A stretch of DNA of 64,000 bases. Source: an uncultured Eubacterium sp. Lineage in GTDB: Bacteria > Bacillota > Clostridia > Lachnospirales > Lachnospiraceae. A model generated the notes under the pieces. The model saw only the letters and a program-made list of their open reading frames with translations, was not told the origin of the DNA and ran no database searches. The stretch lies in contig CAMUHY010000007.1 in assembly GCA_947088865.1 (NCBI GenBank), positions 62,001 through 126,000 on the forward strand, given 5' to 3'. Below, piece by piece: positions 57,030-64,000 of the stretch (its first letter is position 1; each line of letters opens with the position of its first letter). Position numbers and translations under genes: made by a program.

Positions 57030-58256
57030 TTATTTTAAATATGTCCATGGATTTACATATGTACCATTTAATCTGGCTGCAATATGAAGATGTACTCCAT
57101 TGGACTGACCTGTCGTCCCCATAAGCGCTATTGTATCACCTTTATTGACAGTTTGTCCTACGGATACTAACAATTTTGAATTGTGCATATACACCGAATA
57201 TAACCCATTGCCATGACTTATCCAAATCCAATTTCCAGCCGATGGATTTGATTCTGCAACTGCTACAACACCATTATCCACCGCATATATAGGGTCGCCT
57301 GAAACACCTGGTGTCCTTGCGCCTATATCTACTCCCTTATGAGGAACACCACCTCTTATTGGGTCGTCTATAACACCAAAATCAGAAGTAACTCTTCTTG
57401 ATATTGTAGGCCACAGCCATGCTCCAGTTCCCACAACATCTCCCCCTAAAGAAGGCTTATTGTTCGCAGCGGCAGCAGCTTGCTGTGCAGCTAATTTCTT
57501 TTCCATCGCCTCAATCTCACCATCAAGAGCATCAATACTAGATGCAAGCTCCGTCTCTTTATTTTGTGCATTAGCAATCTGTGCATCAAGATTTTGCATC
57601 TCTTTCTGCTTTTCTGCCAGCATATACTCCATATCGGTTCTTTGCTGTTCAAGCGATGCCTTTAAATCGTCAAGTTCTGCATAATCATCCTCTAAGTCTT
57701 GTTTTGCAACTTTAATAAACTCTATTGTCGACTGATATCGTTCAAGCTGCTGTCTGTCATAGCTTGATATCTTTGTATAATATTCTGCTCGGTTCAATAA
57801 TTCTCCCATACTGGTTGACTGAAGCAATGCAGCTAAAAAACTCTCTTCATTTCGCTCATACATATATTGAATCCTAAGCTTCATCATTTTGTACTGTTCG
57901 TCCGCGTCTTCTATGGCTATATCTAAATTAATCTGTGTTTCTTCTATCTCTTGGGTCAAACGTTCAATATTATTATTAACATCATATATTTGACCGTCAA
58001 GCTCCGACATAGCCTCGTCTAGTTTTGCGATATATTCTTTTGTAGTCTCTGATTGTTTCTTATAATTATCCAATTCTTCCTGAACATTTTTTCGTTCTTG
58101 TTCTTTTTGTTCTTTTTCGTTTTTGGCATCATTAATTTCACCACTTGTAATGCCATAAACATTACTAACATTTTTAATCGATAAAAAACAAGTAAAAACT
58201 GTAATTACAAGACAGAGAAATAGAGGTAACATCCTTAATCGAAGTAACTTTTTCAT
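57030..58256 (-). CDS. M23 peptidoglycan hydrolase with coiled coil (EnvC/PcsB-like)
   Basis: 408 residues from ATG at 58256, after GAAAGGTTGGTAATAGA; an in-frame extension upstream overlaps ftsX and is rejected. Signal anchor (about 10-30), long coiled coil (about 40-265, EKEQKEQERKNVQEELDNYKKQ onward, AEKQKEMQNLDAQIANAQNKE), then LytM domain: RGGVPHKGVDIGARTPG with the HxxxD zinc site, and GQSNGVHLHIAARLNG with HxH. It would cut peptide crosslinks outside the cell and be switched on through FtsEX, whose genes are immediately upstream. Confidence 0.93.
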   Translation of the reverse strand: MKKLLRLRMLPLFLCLVITVFTCFLSIKNVSNVYGITSGEINDAKNEKEQKEQERKNVQEELDNYKKQSETTKEYIAKLDEAMSELDGQIYDVNNNIERLTQEIEETQINLDIAIEDADEQYKMMKLRIQYMYERNEESFLAALLQSTSMGELLNRAEYYTKISSYDRQQLERYQSTIEFIKVAKQDLEDDYAELDDLKASLEQQRTDMEYMLAEKQKEMQNLDAQIANAQNKETELASSIDALDGEIEAMEKKLAAQQAAAAANNKPSLGGDVVGTGAWLWPTISRRVTSDFGVIDDPIRGGVPHKGVDIGARTPGVSGDPIYAVDNGVVAVAESNPSAGNWIWISHGNGLYSVYMHNSKLLVSVGQTVNKGDTIALMGTTGQSNGVHLHIAARLNGTYVNPWTYLK

Positions 58257-58308
58257 TCTATTACCAACCTTTCTTCTAATCCCGTTAAAGACTGTATATT
58301 GCCTATAA

Positions 58309-59217
58309 CTAAACATTTGCATGTTTTCTAACAGCAAAAAAACTGCCCATCGCACCAATACCAATACCTAAACATATTCCAACAGGCGCAAGTATCTTAA
58401 ATACATCACTGACATTCATAAATACTAAAATATTACTCAGTATTGAAAATCTATCAACTACAAATCCTATAATATTTTGATACATATACCAAAGAAATAC
58501 AAGAGGAATAATAGAGCCAATAATTCCAATTGTTATACCCTCCACAAAAAAAGGAGCATTTACAAATGCATCGGTTGCACCGATAAATTTCATAATTGAA
58601 ATCTCATCTTTACGTACAGTAATACCAATTACAATGGTATTTGTAATAAGGAATATTGAAACGGCAAGAAGTATAATAATAATTGCAACAGCCACATAAC
58701 CAACTAATTTAGCAGCACTTGACAAACTGTTTGCTATAATTTCTGAACGCTTAACTCCTCGAACCCCCTCCAAATTCTCTAAATATGTAACAAGAGTTGC
58801 CTGCATACTGGCATCATTTAGATACACTTCATAGGAAGCTGAATTTGCAAGTGGATTATCATCTTTAAATCCTTCTGCCAATTCTGGATAGTCTTTAAAA
58901 TACTCCACCCTATACTTTTCCCATGCTTCCTCAGCACTGGTAAAATGAATGTTTGACACCTCAACTCGCTTGCTGATAGTATCACCTAATTTGTTAATAT
59001 CTGCCTGTGATAATCCTTCATCAAAAAACACAGTTACACAAATTTCACTCTCTGCATTTTTTACCATATACTCAAAATTTACCACTAGTGAATAAAGTAT
59101 ACCAAAAAGGAATATACATGCCGCTATTGTAGCAATTGATGCTAATGAAAAGAGACGATTTCTATATATATTCTTAAAACCATCCTTTATATGATAAAAT
59201 ATCGACCTAATCCTCAT
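58309..59217 (-). CDS. ftsX: Cell-division/wall-hydrolase permease FtsX
   Basis: About 302 residues starting [27 protein letters not shown] at 59217; AAAGGTGGTTATTTCT precedes it. One N-terminal helix, an extracellular domain with FFDEGLSQADINKLGDTISKR and YFKDYPELAEGFKDDNPLANSASYEV, and three C-terminal helices (VGYVAVAIIIILLAVSIFLI; TIGIIGSIIPLVFLWYMY). It overlaps the end of ftsE by 11 bp. FtsX passes ATPase motion to a hydrolase with a coiled coil, here most probably the M23 protein encoded next. Confidence 0.95.
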   Translation of the reverse strand: MRIRSIFYHIKDGFKNIYRNRLFSLASIATIAACIFLFGILYSLVVNFEYMVKNAESEICVTVFFDEGLSQADINKLGDTISKRVEVSNIHFTSAEEAWEKYRVEYFKDYPELAEGFKDDNPLANSASYEVYLNDASMQATLVTYLENLEGVRGVKRSEIIANSLSSAAKLVGYVAVAIIIILLAVSIFLITNTIVIGITVRKDEISIMKFIGATDAFVNAPFFVEGITIGIIGSIIPLVFLWYMYQNIIGFVVDRFSILSNILVFMNVSDVFKILAPVGICLGIGIGAMGSFFAVRKHANV

Positions 59218-59893
59218 AGAAATAACCACCTTTTTCCATATCACTAATTATCTTGCCTTCGCTCATAGTGATTGTCCTTTTTTTCATATGTTGAACAATC
59301 TCCATATTATGTGTAACAACTAAAACGGTTGTACCCATCTTATTAATTTGACTGAGAATTTTCATAATCTCATTGGAGTTTGCAGGGTCTAAGTTACCTG
59401 TTGGCTCGTCACACAGCAAAATTGCAGGAGCATTGACAAGCGCTCTGGCAATTGCAACACGCTGCTGTTCGCCGCCTGACAGCTCGTTTGGATATGCTTT
59501 ATACTTATCAAGCAACCCCACCATTGACAACATCGCAAGAACTCTGCTCTTAATCTTTCTTGATGGCGCTTCTACTACTTTCATAGCAAATGCTATATTT
59601 TCATATACATTGCGGTCTGGAAGAAGTCTGAAATCCTGAAATACAACGCCGATATCCCTTCTTAGATATGGAAGTTTCTTTCTTGTAACTTTATTCAAAT
59701 ACTTTTTATTAATATAAATTTTTCCAGCCGTTGGGTCTAGCTCTTTCAACAATAATTTAATCAATGTTGACTTGCCGGAACCACTCTTCCCAACTACAAA
59801 TACAAACTCACCCTTTTGTACATGCAGGTCTATTCCATTAATTGCAGGTACGCCAGTGGTATAAGTTTTATTGACATTTTCTAAGATTATCAT
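59207..59893 (-). CDS. ftsE: Cell-division ATP-binding protein FtsE
   Basis: A 228-residue ABC ATPase. Walker [12 protein letters not shown] (about 35), signature [16 protein letters not shown] and Walker [14 protein letters not shown], with the FtsE-type start [38 protein letters not shown]. It partners FtsX and is 13 bp after the CdaR/PucR-like regulator gene, so the three probably form one transcript with the M23 gene. Confidence 0.96.
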   Translation of the reverse strand: MIILENVNKTYTTGVPAINGIDLHVQKGEFVFVVGKSGSGKSTLIKLLLKELDPTAGKIYINKKYLNKVTRKKLPYLRRDIGVVFQDFRLLPDRNVYENIAFAMKVVEAPSRKIKSRVLAMLSMVGLLDKYKAYPNELSGGEQQRVAIARALVNAPAILLCDEPTGNLDPANSNEIMKILSQINKMGTTVLVVTHNMEIVQHMKKRTITMSEGKIISDMEKGGYFYED

Positions 59894-59906
59894 AAGTAAT
59901 CCTCCA

Positions 59907-60998
59907 TTAATACGTATCTTTACTATCCATATACTTCATGTACTCAACCACCATAAGCGCTATTTTAAATGTTATTGCATCGTCAAATACTCTCAAGTCA
60001 AGTCCTGTACCTTTTTGCAGCTTATCAAGCCTATACACCAGCGTATTCCTGTGAATATATAATTGTCTTGAAGTCTCTGAAACATTTAAACTATTCTCAA
60101 AAAACTTATTGATTGTTGACAACGTTTCATCATCAAATTCATCTGGAGATTTCCCGTCAAATATCTCCTTAATAAACATCTGACATAAAGGTATTGGAAG
60201 CTGGTAAATCAATCTTCCTATACCCAGTTTACTATATGCCACCACATTTTTATCGCTGTAAAATATCTTTCCGACATCCAGCGCCATTTTTGCCTCTTTA
60301 TAAGACCTTGACACCTCTTTAATATCACTGACAATCGTTCCATATGCAATATGTACGGCGCTCATCGCCTCTGTGTTTAACATATCAACAATTACCTGAG
60401 CTGTTTTTTCTAAATCTTCATATGAATTTTTTTCTTCCACTTCTTTGACAAGAATAATATTCCTCTCGTCTACCGCAGTGATAAAATCCTTCACTCTTCC
60501 TGCAAACAGATTTTTCACTGTCTCTAAGGCATTTGTATCTTTTTCGTGCTTTGTCTCTATAATATAAACAACACGTTTCACATCTGTATCTATATGTAAT
60601 TTTTCAGCTCTTGTATACATATCTACTCTCAACAGATTATCAAGCAGCAAATTCTTAATAAAGTTATCTTTGTCAAATCGTTCTTTATATGCTACTAAAA
60701 GGTTCTGAATTTGAAATGCCGCCAATTTTCCTAACATATACAAATCATCATTGCTTCCCTTCACTAAAAGAATATACTCTAAAGCTAACTCATCCATAAC
60801 CTTAAAAAATTGACATCCATTTATCACTTGGCTCTCTGCTGGCGAATCAATAAATGATATCGCATCGGATATACAATTTTGATACTCATCAAATGTAGTT
60901 GCTGCTACCTTACCATCTGCATCCAGTACACATAAATCAACTCTTGATATTGACTTAAGCCCATCTAATGTTGTCTGTAGTATTTGATTAGAAATCAT
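59907..60998 (-). CDS. CdaR/PucR-family transcription regulator
   Basis: A 363-residue protein. The N-terminal part (MISNQILQTTLDGLKSISRVDLCVLDADGKVAATTFDEY) resembles the sugar-diacid sensor of CdaR. A central GGDEF-like domain (about 130-270, KRVVYIIETK, AYGTIVSDIKEVSRSYKEAKMALDVG) is followed by the C-terminal PucR helix-turn-helix NVSETSRQLYIHRNTLVYRLDKLQKGTGLDLRVFDDAITFKIAL. Ligand unknown. It is directly upstream of ftsE with 13 bp between, which is interesting because such regulators usually control carbon use. Confidence 0.9.
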   Translation of the reverse strand: MISNQILQTTLDGLKSISRVDLCVLDADGKVAATTFDEYQNCISDAISFIDSPAESQVINGCQFFKVMDELALEYILLVKGSNDDLYMLGKLAAFQIQNLLVAYKERFDKDNFIKNLLLDNLLRVDMYTRAEKLHIDTDVKRVVYIIETKHEKDTNALETVKNLFAGRVKDFITAVDERNIILVKEVEEKNSYEDLEKTAQVIVDMLNTEAMSAVHIAYGTIVSDIKEVSRSYKEAKMALDVGKIFYSDKNVVAYSKLGIGRLIYQLPIPLCQMFIKEIFDGKSPDEFDDETLSTINKFFENSLNVSETSRQLYIHRNTLVYRLDKLQKGTGLDLRVFDDAITFKIALMVVEYMKYMDSKDTY

Positions 60999-61066
60999 GT
61001 GAACAGTTCTCCTTTTTACTGTAATTATGATTTTTCACATTAACATTGTAATGCAAAACGAATAAA

Positions 61067-61104
61067 AAAAAAAGAGGAAATGTACATTTTCAATACATTT
61101 CCTC
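61067..61104 (-). terminator. Terminator of the UgpC/MsmK gene
   Basis: On the minus strand GAGGAAATGTA, nine bases, TACATTTCCTC (61074-61104) is a perfect 11-bp stem followed by ten T. Confidence 0.9.
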
Positions 61105-61198
61105 AAAATTTACATAATTTTACACTTAAAAAATCAAACACTTCGCTGTAAATAACGGGCATTTGACCCTTGTAACTATTCTTGCTTGCAAAAATAAA

Positions 61199-62314
61199 TT
61201 AATGTGTAATAATCTGCTCTGTTTCTTTATCAAATACATGAAGTCTTGCAACGTCCATCGCAAACTTAACTGTGTCGCCAGGACGAGCTGGTGTACGTGG
61301 ATTAACCTTAGCAGTACATGTAACATCAGCAATATCATAATGCAAGTTTACTTCAGCACCAAGCAATTCATATACTTTAACTTGAGATTCAAATGTTGTT
61401 GTTGAATGTTTTGCAATAAACTCATCATCATCTTTGATATCTTCTGGACGAATACCAACAATAACAGTCTTTCCAGCATAACCACCATCAAGAATAGCTT
61501 TACTCTTTTCTGCTGGCAATGGAATTGCAACAGTATCGCTCATCTTCAAAGTAACGCTAGCACCATTAGCAATTACTTGAGCATCAACAAGGTTCATCTG
61601 TGGAGAACCAATAAATCCAGCAACAAACACATTGTTTGGTGTATTATAAAGATTTTGTGGTGTATCAACCTGCTGAATAATACCATCCTTAAGAACAACG
61701 ATTCTTGTACCAAGTGTCATAGCCTCTGTCTGGTCATGTGTAACATAGATAATTGTTGTTTGAAGTCTCTGGTGGAGCTTTGAAATCTCAACACGCATCT
61801 GAACTCTCAACTTAGCATCCAAGTTTGAAAGAGGCTCATCCATGAGGAATACCTTTGGACTACGAACAATCGCACGTCCCATAGCAACTCTCTGTCTCTG
61901 ACCACCTGAGAGAGCCTTTGGCTTACGGTCAAGCAAATGTTCAATATCAAGAATCTTAGCTGCTTCATGTACTGCCTTGTCAATTTCTCCCTTAGGAACT
62001 TTTCTTAACTTCAAAGCAAATGCCATATTATCATAAACAGTCATATGTGGATACAAAGCATAGTTCTGGAATACCATCGCGATATCTCTATCTTTAGGCT
62101 CTATATCATTAACAAGCTTATCTCCAATCCATAATTCTCCTGAGCTAATCTCTTCAAGACCTGCAATCATACGAAGAGTTGTTGATTTACCACAACCAGA
62201 AGGTCCTACGAAAATAATAAATTCCTGGTCTGCAATATCGAGATTAAAATCCTTAACAGCAACAAATCCGTTAGGATACACTTTACATACGTTTTTAAGT
62301 GACAAACTAGCCAT
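61199..62314 (-). CDS. Sugar ABC transporter ATP-binding protein (UgpC/MsmK type)
   Basis: 371 residues from ATG at 62314 (MASLSLKNVCKVYPNGFVAVKDFNL), AGGAGGATATTATAGA upstream; the extension to 62350 is rejected. Walker A VGPSGCGKST, Q-loop FQNYALYPHMTVYDNMAF, signature LSGGQRQRVAMGRAIV, Walker B LMDEPLSNLDA, and the C-terminal OB-fold regulatory domain typical of MalK/MsmK/UgpC (IVGIRPEDI). No permease or binding-protein genes are near, so it is likely a shared ATPase serving several carbohydrate importers, as MsmK does. Confidence 0.95.
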   Translation of the reverse strand: MASLSLKNVCKVYPNGFVAVKDFNLDIADQEFIIFVGPSGCGKSTTLRMIAGLEEISSGELWIGDKLVNDIEPKDRDIAMVFQNYALYPHMTVYDNMAFALKLRKVPKGEIDKAVHEAAKILDIEHLLDRKPKALSGGQRQRVAMGRAIVRSPKVFLMDEPLSNLDAKLRVQMRVEISKLHQRLQTTIIYVTHDQTEAMTLGTRIVVLKDGIIQQVDTPQNLYNTPNNVFVAGFIGSPQMNLVDAQVIANGASVTLKMSDTVAIPLPAEKSKAILDGGYAGKTVIVGIRPEDIKDDDEFIAKHSTTTFESQVKVYELLGAEVNLHYDIADVTCTAKVNPRTPARPGDTVKFAMDVARLHVFDKETEQIITH

Positions 62315-62653
62315 TCTATAATATCCTCCTAAATTAATATAATCGTACATTCCTGCACTTTCAATATGTTAACTATACACTAAATTCATTTTCAATACCA
62401 TATATCAAATATACAAATTAATTTTCCTTTTTTGTGGCATATTTACCACGATATATAATTTCATGTGAAAATTGTACAAATTCCGTGTTTTCTTCTTAAC
62501 ATTTTTAACAAATACATTAGAATATTTTAAAAAATAAACAAATTTTAAAATAATTTAAAAAACTCTTGCATTATTTTGCACATAAGACTATAATAATTAT
62601 AGACATTTAAGTAATTTAATTTATTAAAGTTTTAGAAAGGTGTGGTTATTATT
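62315..62653. other. Divergent intergenic region between ugpC-like and yjfB-like genes
   Basis: No gene seen in 339 bp. Plus-strand promoter for the YjfB gene: -35 TTGCAT (62566-62571), 17 bp, -10 TATAAT (62589-62594). The middle is A/T-rich with TTTTAAAATAATTTAAAA tracts; no clear operator or cre-like site could be fixed. Confidence 0.6.
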
Positions 62654-62830
62654 ATGGATATTGTTTCTTTATCTATTTCTCGCAGTATGGCTAATGTTCA
62701 AAATGATGTTCAGATTGCCATGCTCAGCAAAAGTTTAGACAATTTGGAGACCACAGGTGAGGGTATTCAGAAGATGATGGAAGCTTCTGTAATGCCATAC
62801 TTGGGTCAGAATATAGATATTTCACTTTGA
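62654..62830 (+). CDS. YjfB-family putative motility protein
   Basis: A 58-residue protein MDIVSLSISRSMANVQNDVQ...MMEASVMPYLGQNIDISL, the pattern of YjfB proteins (PF14070), small helical proteins linked by regulation to motility in Bacillus and clostridia. ATG at 62654 follows GAAAGGTGTGGTTATTATT. It has its own promoter and a strong terminator after it, so it is monocistronic. Confidence 0.85.
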   Translation: MDIVSLSISRSMANVQNDVQIAMLSKSLDNLETTGEGIQKMMEASVMPYLGQNIDISL

Positions 62831-62888
62831 TTATTTTTCTTATATTTTTCCTTTCTCATTTTCTTTTCAGTGGTTTTACCACAAAAAA

Positions 62889-62923
62889 CTCCCTCTTGTA
62901 ATATACAAGAGGGGGATTTTTTT
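62889..62923 (+). terminator. Terminator of the YjfB gene
   Basis: CTCCCTCTTGTA, four bases, TACAAGAGGGGG then seven T; about 60 bp after the stop. Confidence 0.9.
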
Positions 62924-62993
62924 ACCTATATTCATCTATAAAAATAAATCATCTCTATGGCTGAATCTTTTTAACCATTTCTTTATTTAACAA

Positions 62994-63914
62994 CTATAAA
63001 TATATTGTCATCAGCATTTCCGACACCACCATATATATAATAATAACCACAATTGTTACAATATAAGGCACTGTTGCAAATTGTTCATTATTATATGAAG
63101 CAACACCAAAATGATTTTGATACCGAATCATATTATATTTACCATTGCGTTTAGCCATATAATCAATAATTAACTTTGTCAGCACACCACCTACTACTGC
63201 CATACCAATAAGTGAAATAATGCTGATATTAATATTTTCTGCATTGACTTTAAAAACCTCAAAAATTTTAGTCATCGTTATCGAATACGTATTAAATGCA
63301 AAATGAGCTAACATCGACGACCACATAGAACCTGTTGCTTCCACAAGGTAAGCAAACACAACCCCCATAACAACAGCATAGCAAAATTGATTAATATTAA
63401 GATGTGCTGCACCAAAAACAATAGCACTAAATATAGCAGCGCCTACAATGCCATTTCTTCTATATGAATGATAAAATAATCCTCTAAATATAAATTCTTC
63501 TGTCAAAGCAGGAATAACTGCAATCAATAATACTTGAAACAAAAAAGGATATGATGTCAACTCTGAAATGGAGCTTGCCGCATAATTTCTAAAAATTAAT
63601 GTAGTAATAAAATTTAATATCAATGTTATTGGAACCAATAAATACCCTACTGCTAAAGAAAGCAGTATATCCAAAGGTTTAATTTTTCGATAGGGAATAC
63701 ACCTATATACATTTATCTTAAACTTTGCAATATATACCCCTGCTGGAAGTAACAACATTAATTGACTGATAATAATTGAAGCATAATATGGCACATATAT
63801 TCCATTTGCATTTATCCAATACGATAAAATCAACGTGCCAAAAAAATAAAATAACATTAAACAAGGAAAAAAAATGTTAATCCTTCTGCACATATCAAAC
63901 CTATGCCCTTCCAT
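62994..63914 (-). CDS. CPBP-family intramembrane protease
   Basis: About 306 residues from ATG at 63914. Seven or eight membrane helices; the CPBP motifs are ALTEEFIFRGLFYHSYRRNG (EExxxR, about 140), VFGAAHLNINQFCYAVVMGVVFA (His, about 170) and SSMLAHFAFNTYS (His, about 205). These prenyl-protease-like enzymes often process or protect against peptides, but targets are unknown. The ATG is 2 nt after the RidA stop, so translation is coupled. Unlike the fragment at 16904-17501 it is complete. Confidence 0.9.
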   Translation of the reverse strand: MEGHRFDMCRRINIFFPCLMLFYFFGTLILSYWINANGIYVPYYASIIISQLMLLLPAGVYIAKFKINVYRCIPYRKIKPLDILLSLAVGYLLVPITLILNFITTLIFRNYAASSISELTSYPFLFQVLLIAVIPALTEEFIFRGLFYHSYRRNGIVGAAIFSAIVFGAAHLNINQFCYAVVMGVVFAYLVEATGSMWSSMLAHFAFNTYSITMTKIFEVFKVNAENINISIISLIGMAVVGGVLTKLIIDYMAKRNGKYNMIRYQNHFGVASYNNEQFATVPYIVTIVVIIIYMVVSEMLMTIYL

Positions 63915-63916
63915 TA

Positions 63917-64000
63917 CTATTTGCAAACAATAGCTTCTACCTCAAGTAATACATCTTTTGGCAATCTTGCCACTTCTACACAAGAACGTGCTGGAAATGG
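63917..64000 (-). CDS. RidA-family protein, C-terminal fragment at window edge
   Basis: The last 27 codons read PFPARSCVEVARLPKDVLLE, then VEAIVCK and stop. This is the characteristic RidA/YjgF end (RSxVEVARLPKD...VEIEAIA), with the conserved Arg that binds the substrate carboxylate. RidA removes reactive enamine/imine intermediates from PLP enzymes. The rest lies beyond the window. Confidence 0.88.
   Translation of the reverse strand, partial: PFPARSCVEVARLPKDVLLEVEAIVCK

Noticed and set aside
57030..58364. N-terminally longer M23 hydrolase
   Set aside because: The 36 extra codons overlap the end of ftsX, have no RBS, and the true signal anchor starts at the ATG at 58256.

Overview
The window is low-GC DNA from a Firmicute, most likely a clostridial member of the Lachnospiraceae. 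This rests on the str/rif gene order, AGGAGG-type ribosome binding sites, consensus sigma-A promoters, and families common in that group (DUF4430-linked ECF transporter, DUF2974, YjfB, DUF4422, CdaR/PucR next to ftsEX). No 16S gene is present, so genus is not called. Most genes lie on the minus strand.

Layout. 1-5.8 kb: a cut MATE exporter, then a four-gene ECF transporter operon (DUF4430 surface protein, EcfT, double ATPase, S component), probably for cobalamin or another vitamin. 5.8-17.5 kb: an accessory island holding a complete type I restriction-modification operon (hsdM-hsdS-hsdR). Between hsdS and hsdR sit a PBECR4-type nuclease-fold gene and, ahead of it, a separately promoted, terminated ~190-nt structured RNA. 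The island continues with an acyltransferase, an IS200/IS605 TnpA-TnpB relic, a cassette gene flanked by two 69-bp direct repeats, and a CPBP protease gene cut off at the repeat edge. 17.9-20.4 kb: mutY, grpB-like and a PNPOx-like gene.

20.6-38.9 kb: the transcription/translation core, read right to left: rpmG-secE-nusG-rplK-rplA-(L10 leader)-rplJ-rplL / rpoB-rpoC / GT92 glycosyltransferase / rpsL-rpsG-fusA / tuf. Several units have their own near-consensus promoters, so this is a chain of transcription units. 38.9-50 kb: DUF4422 protein, TrkH, CorA, a HypA-like protein with a ferredoxin-type protein, a chemotaxis receptor, LytTR and double-HTH regulators, a Cys-rich micro-protein coupled to a DUF2974 lipase-like gene, and two tandem tRNA-Gly(GCC). 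50-56.8 kb: glycoside hydrolase-like protein, GNAT, a cation/proton antiporter behind a structured leader, SIMPL protein, S41 protease. 57-64 kb: M23 hydrolase, ftsX, ftsE and a CdaR/PucR regulator (a cell-wall hydrolase module), a UgpC/MsmK sugar ABC ATPase, YjfB, a CPBP protease and a cut RidA gene.

The best candidate for something undescribed is the RNA plus PBECR4 unit at 8922-9757. Its order (promoter, structured RNA, terminator, then a nuclease-fold gene) resembles type III toxin-antitoxin loci but sits inside a type I R-M operon. Several dispersed short repeats (hairpins, an SD-bearing motif) also recur through the intergenic regions. All family names come from reading motifs; no search was run.
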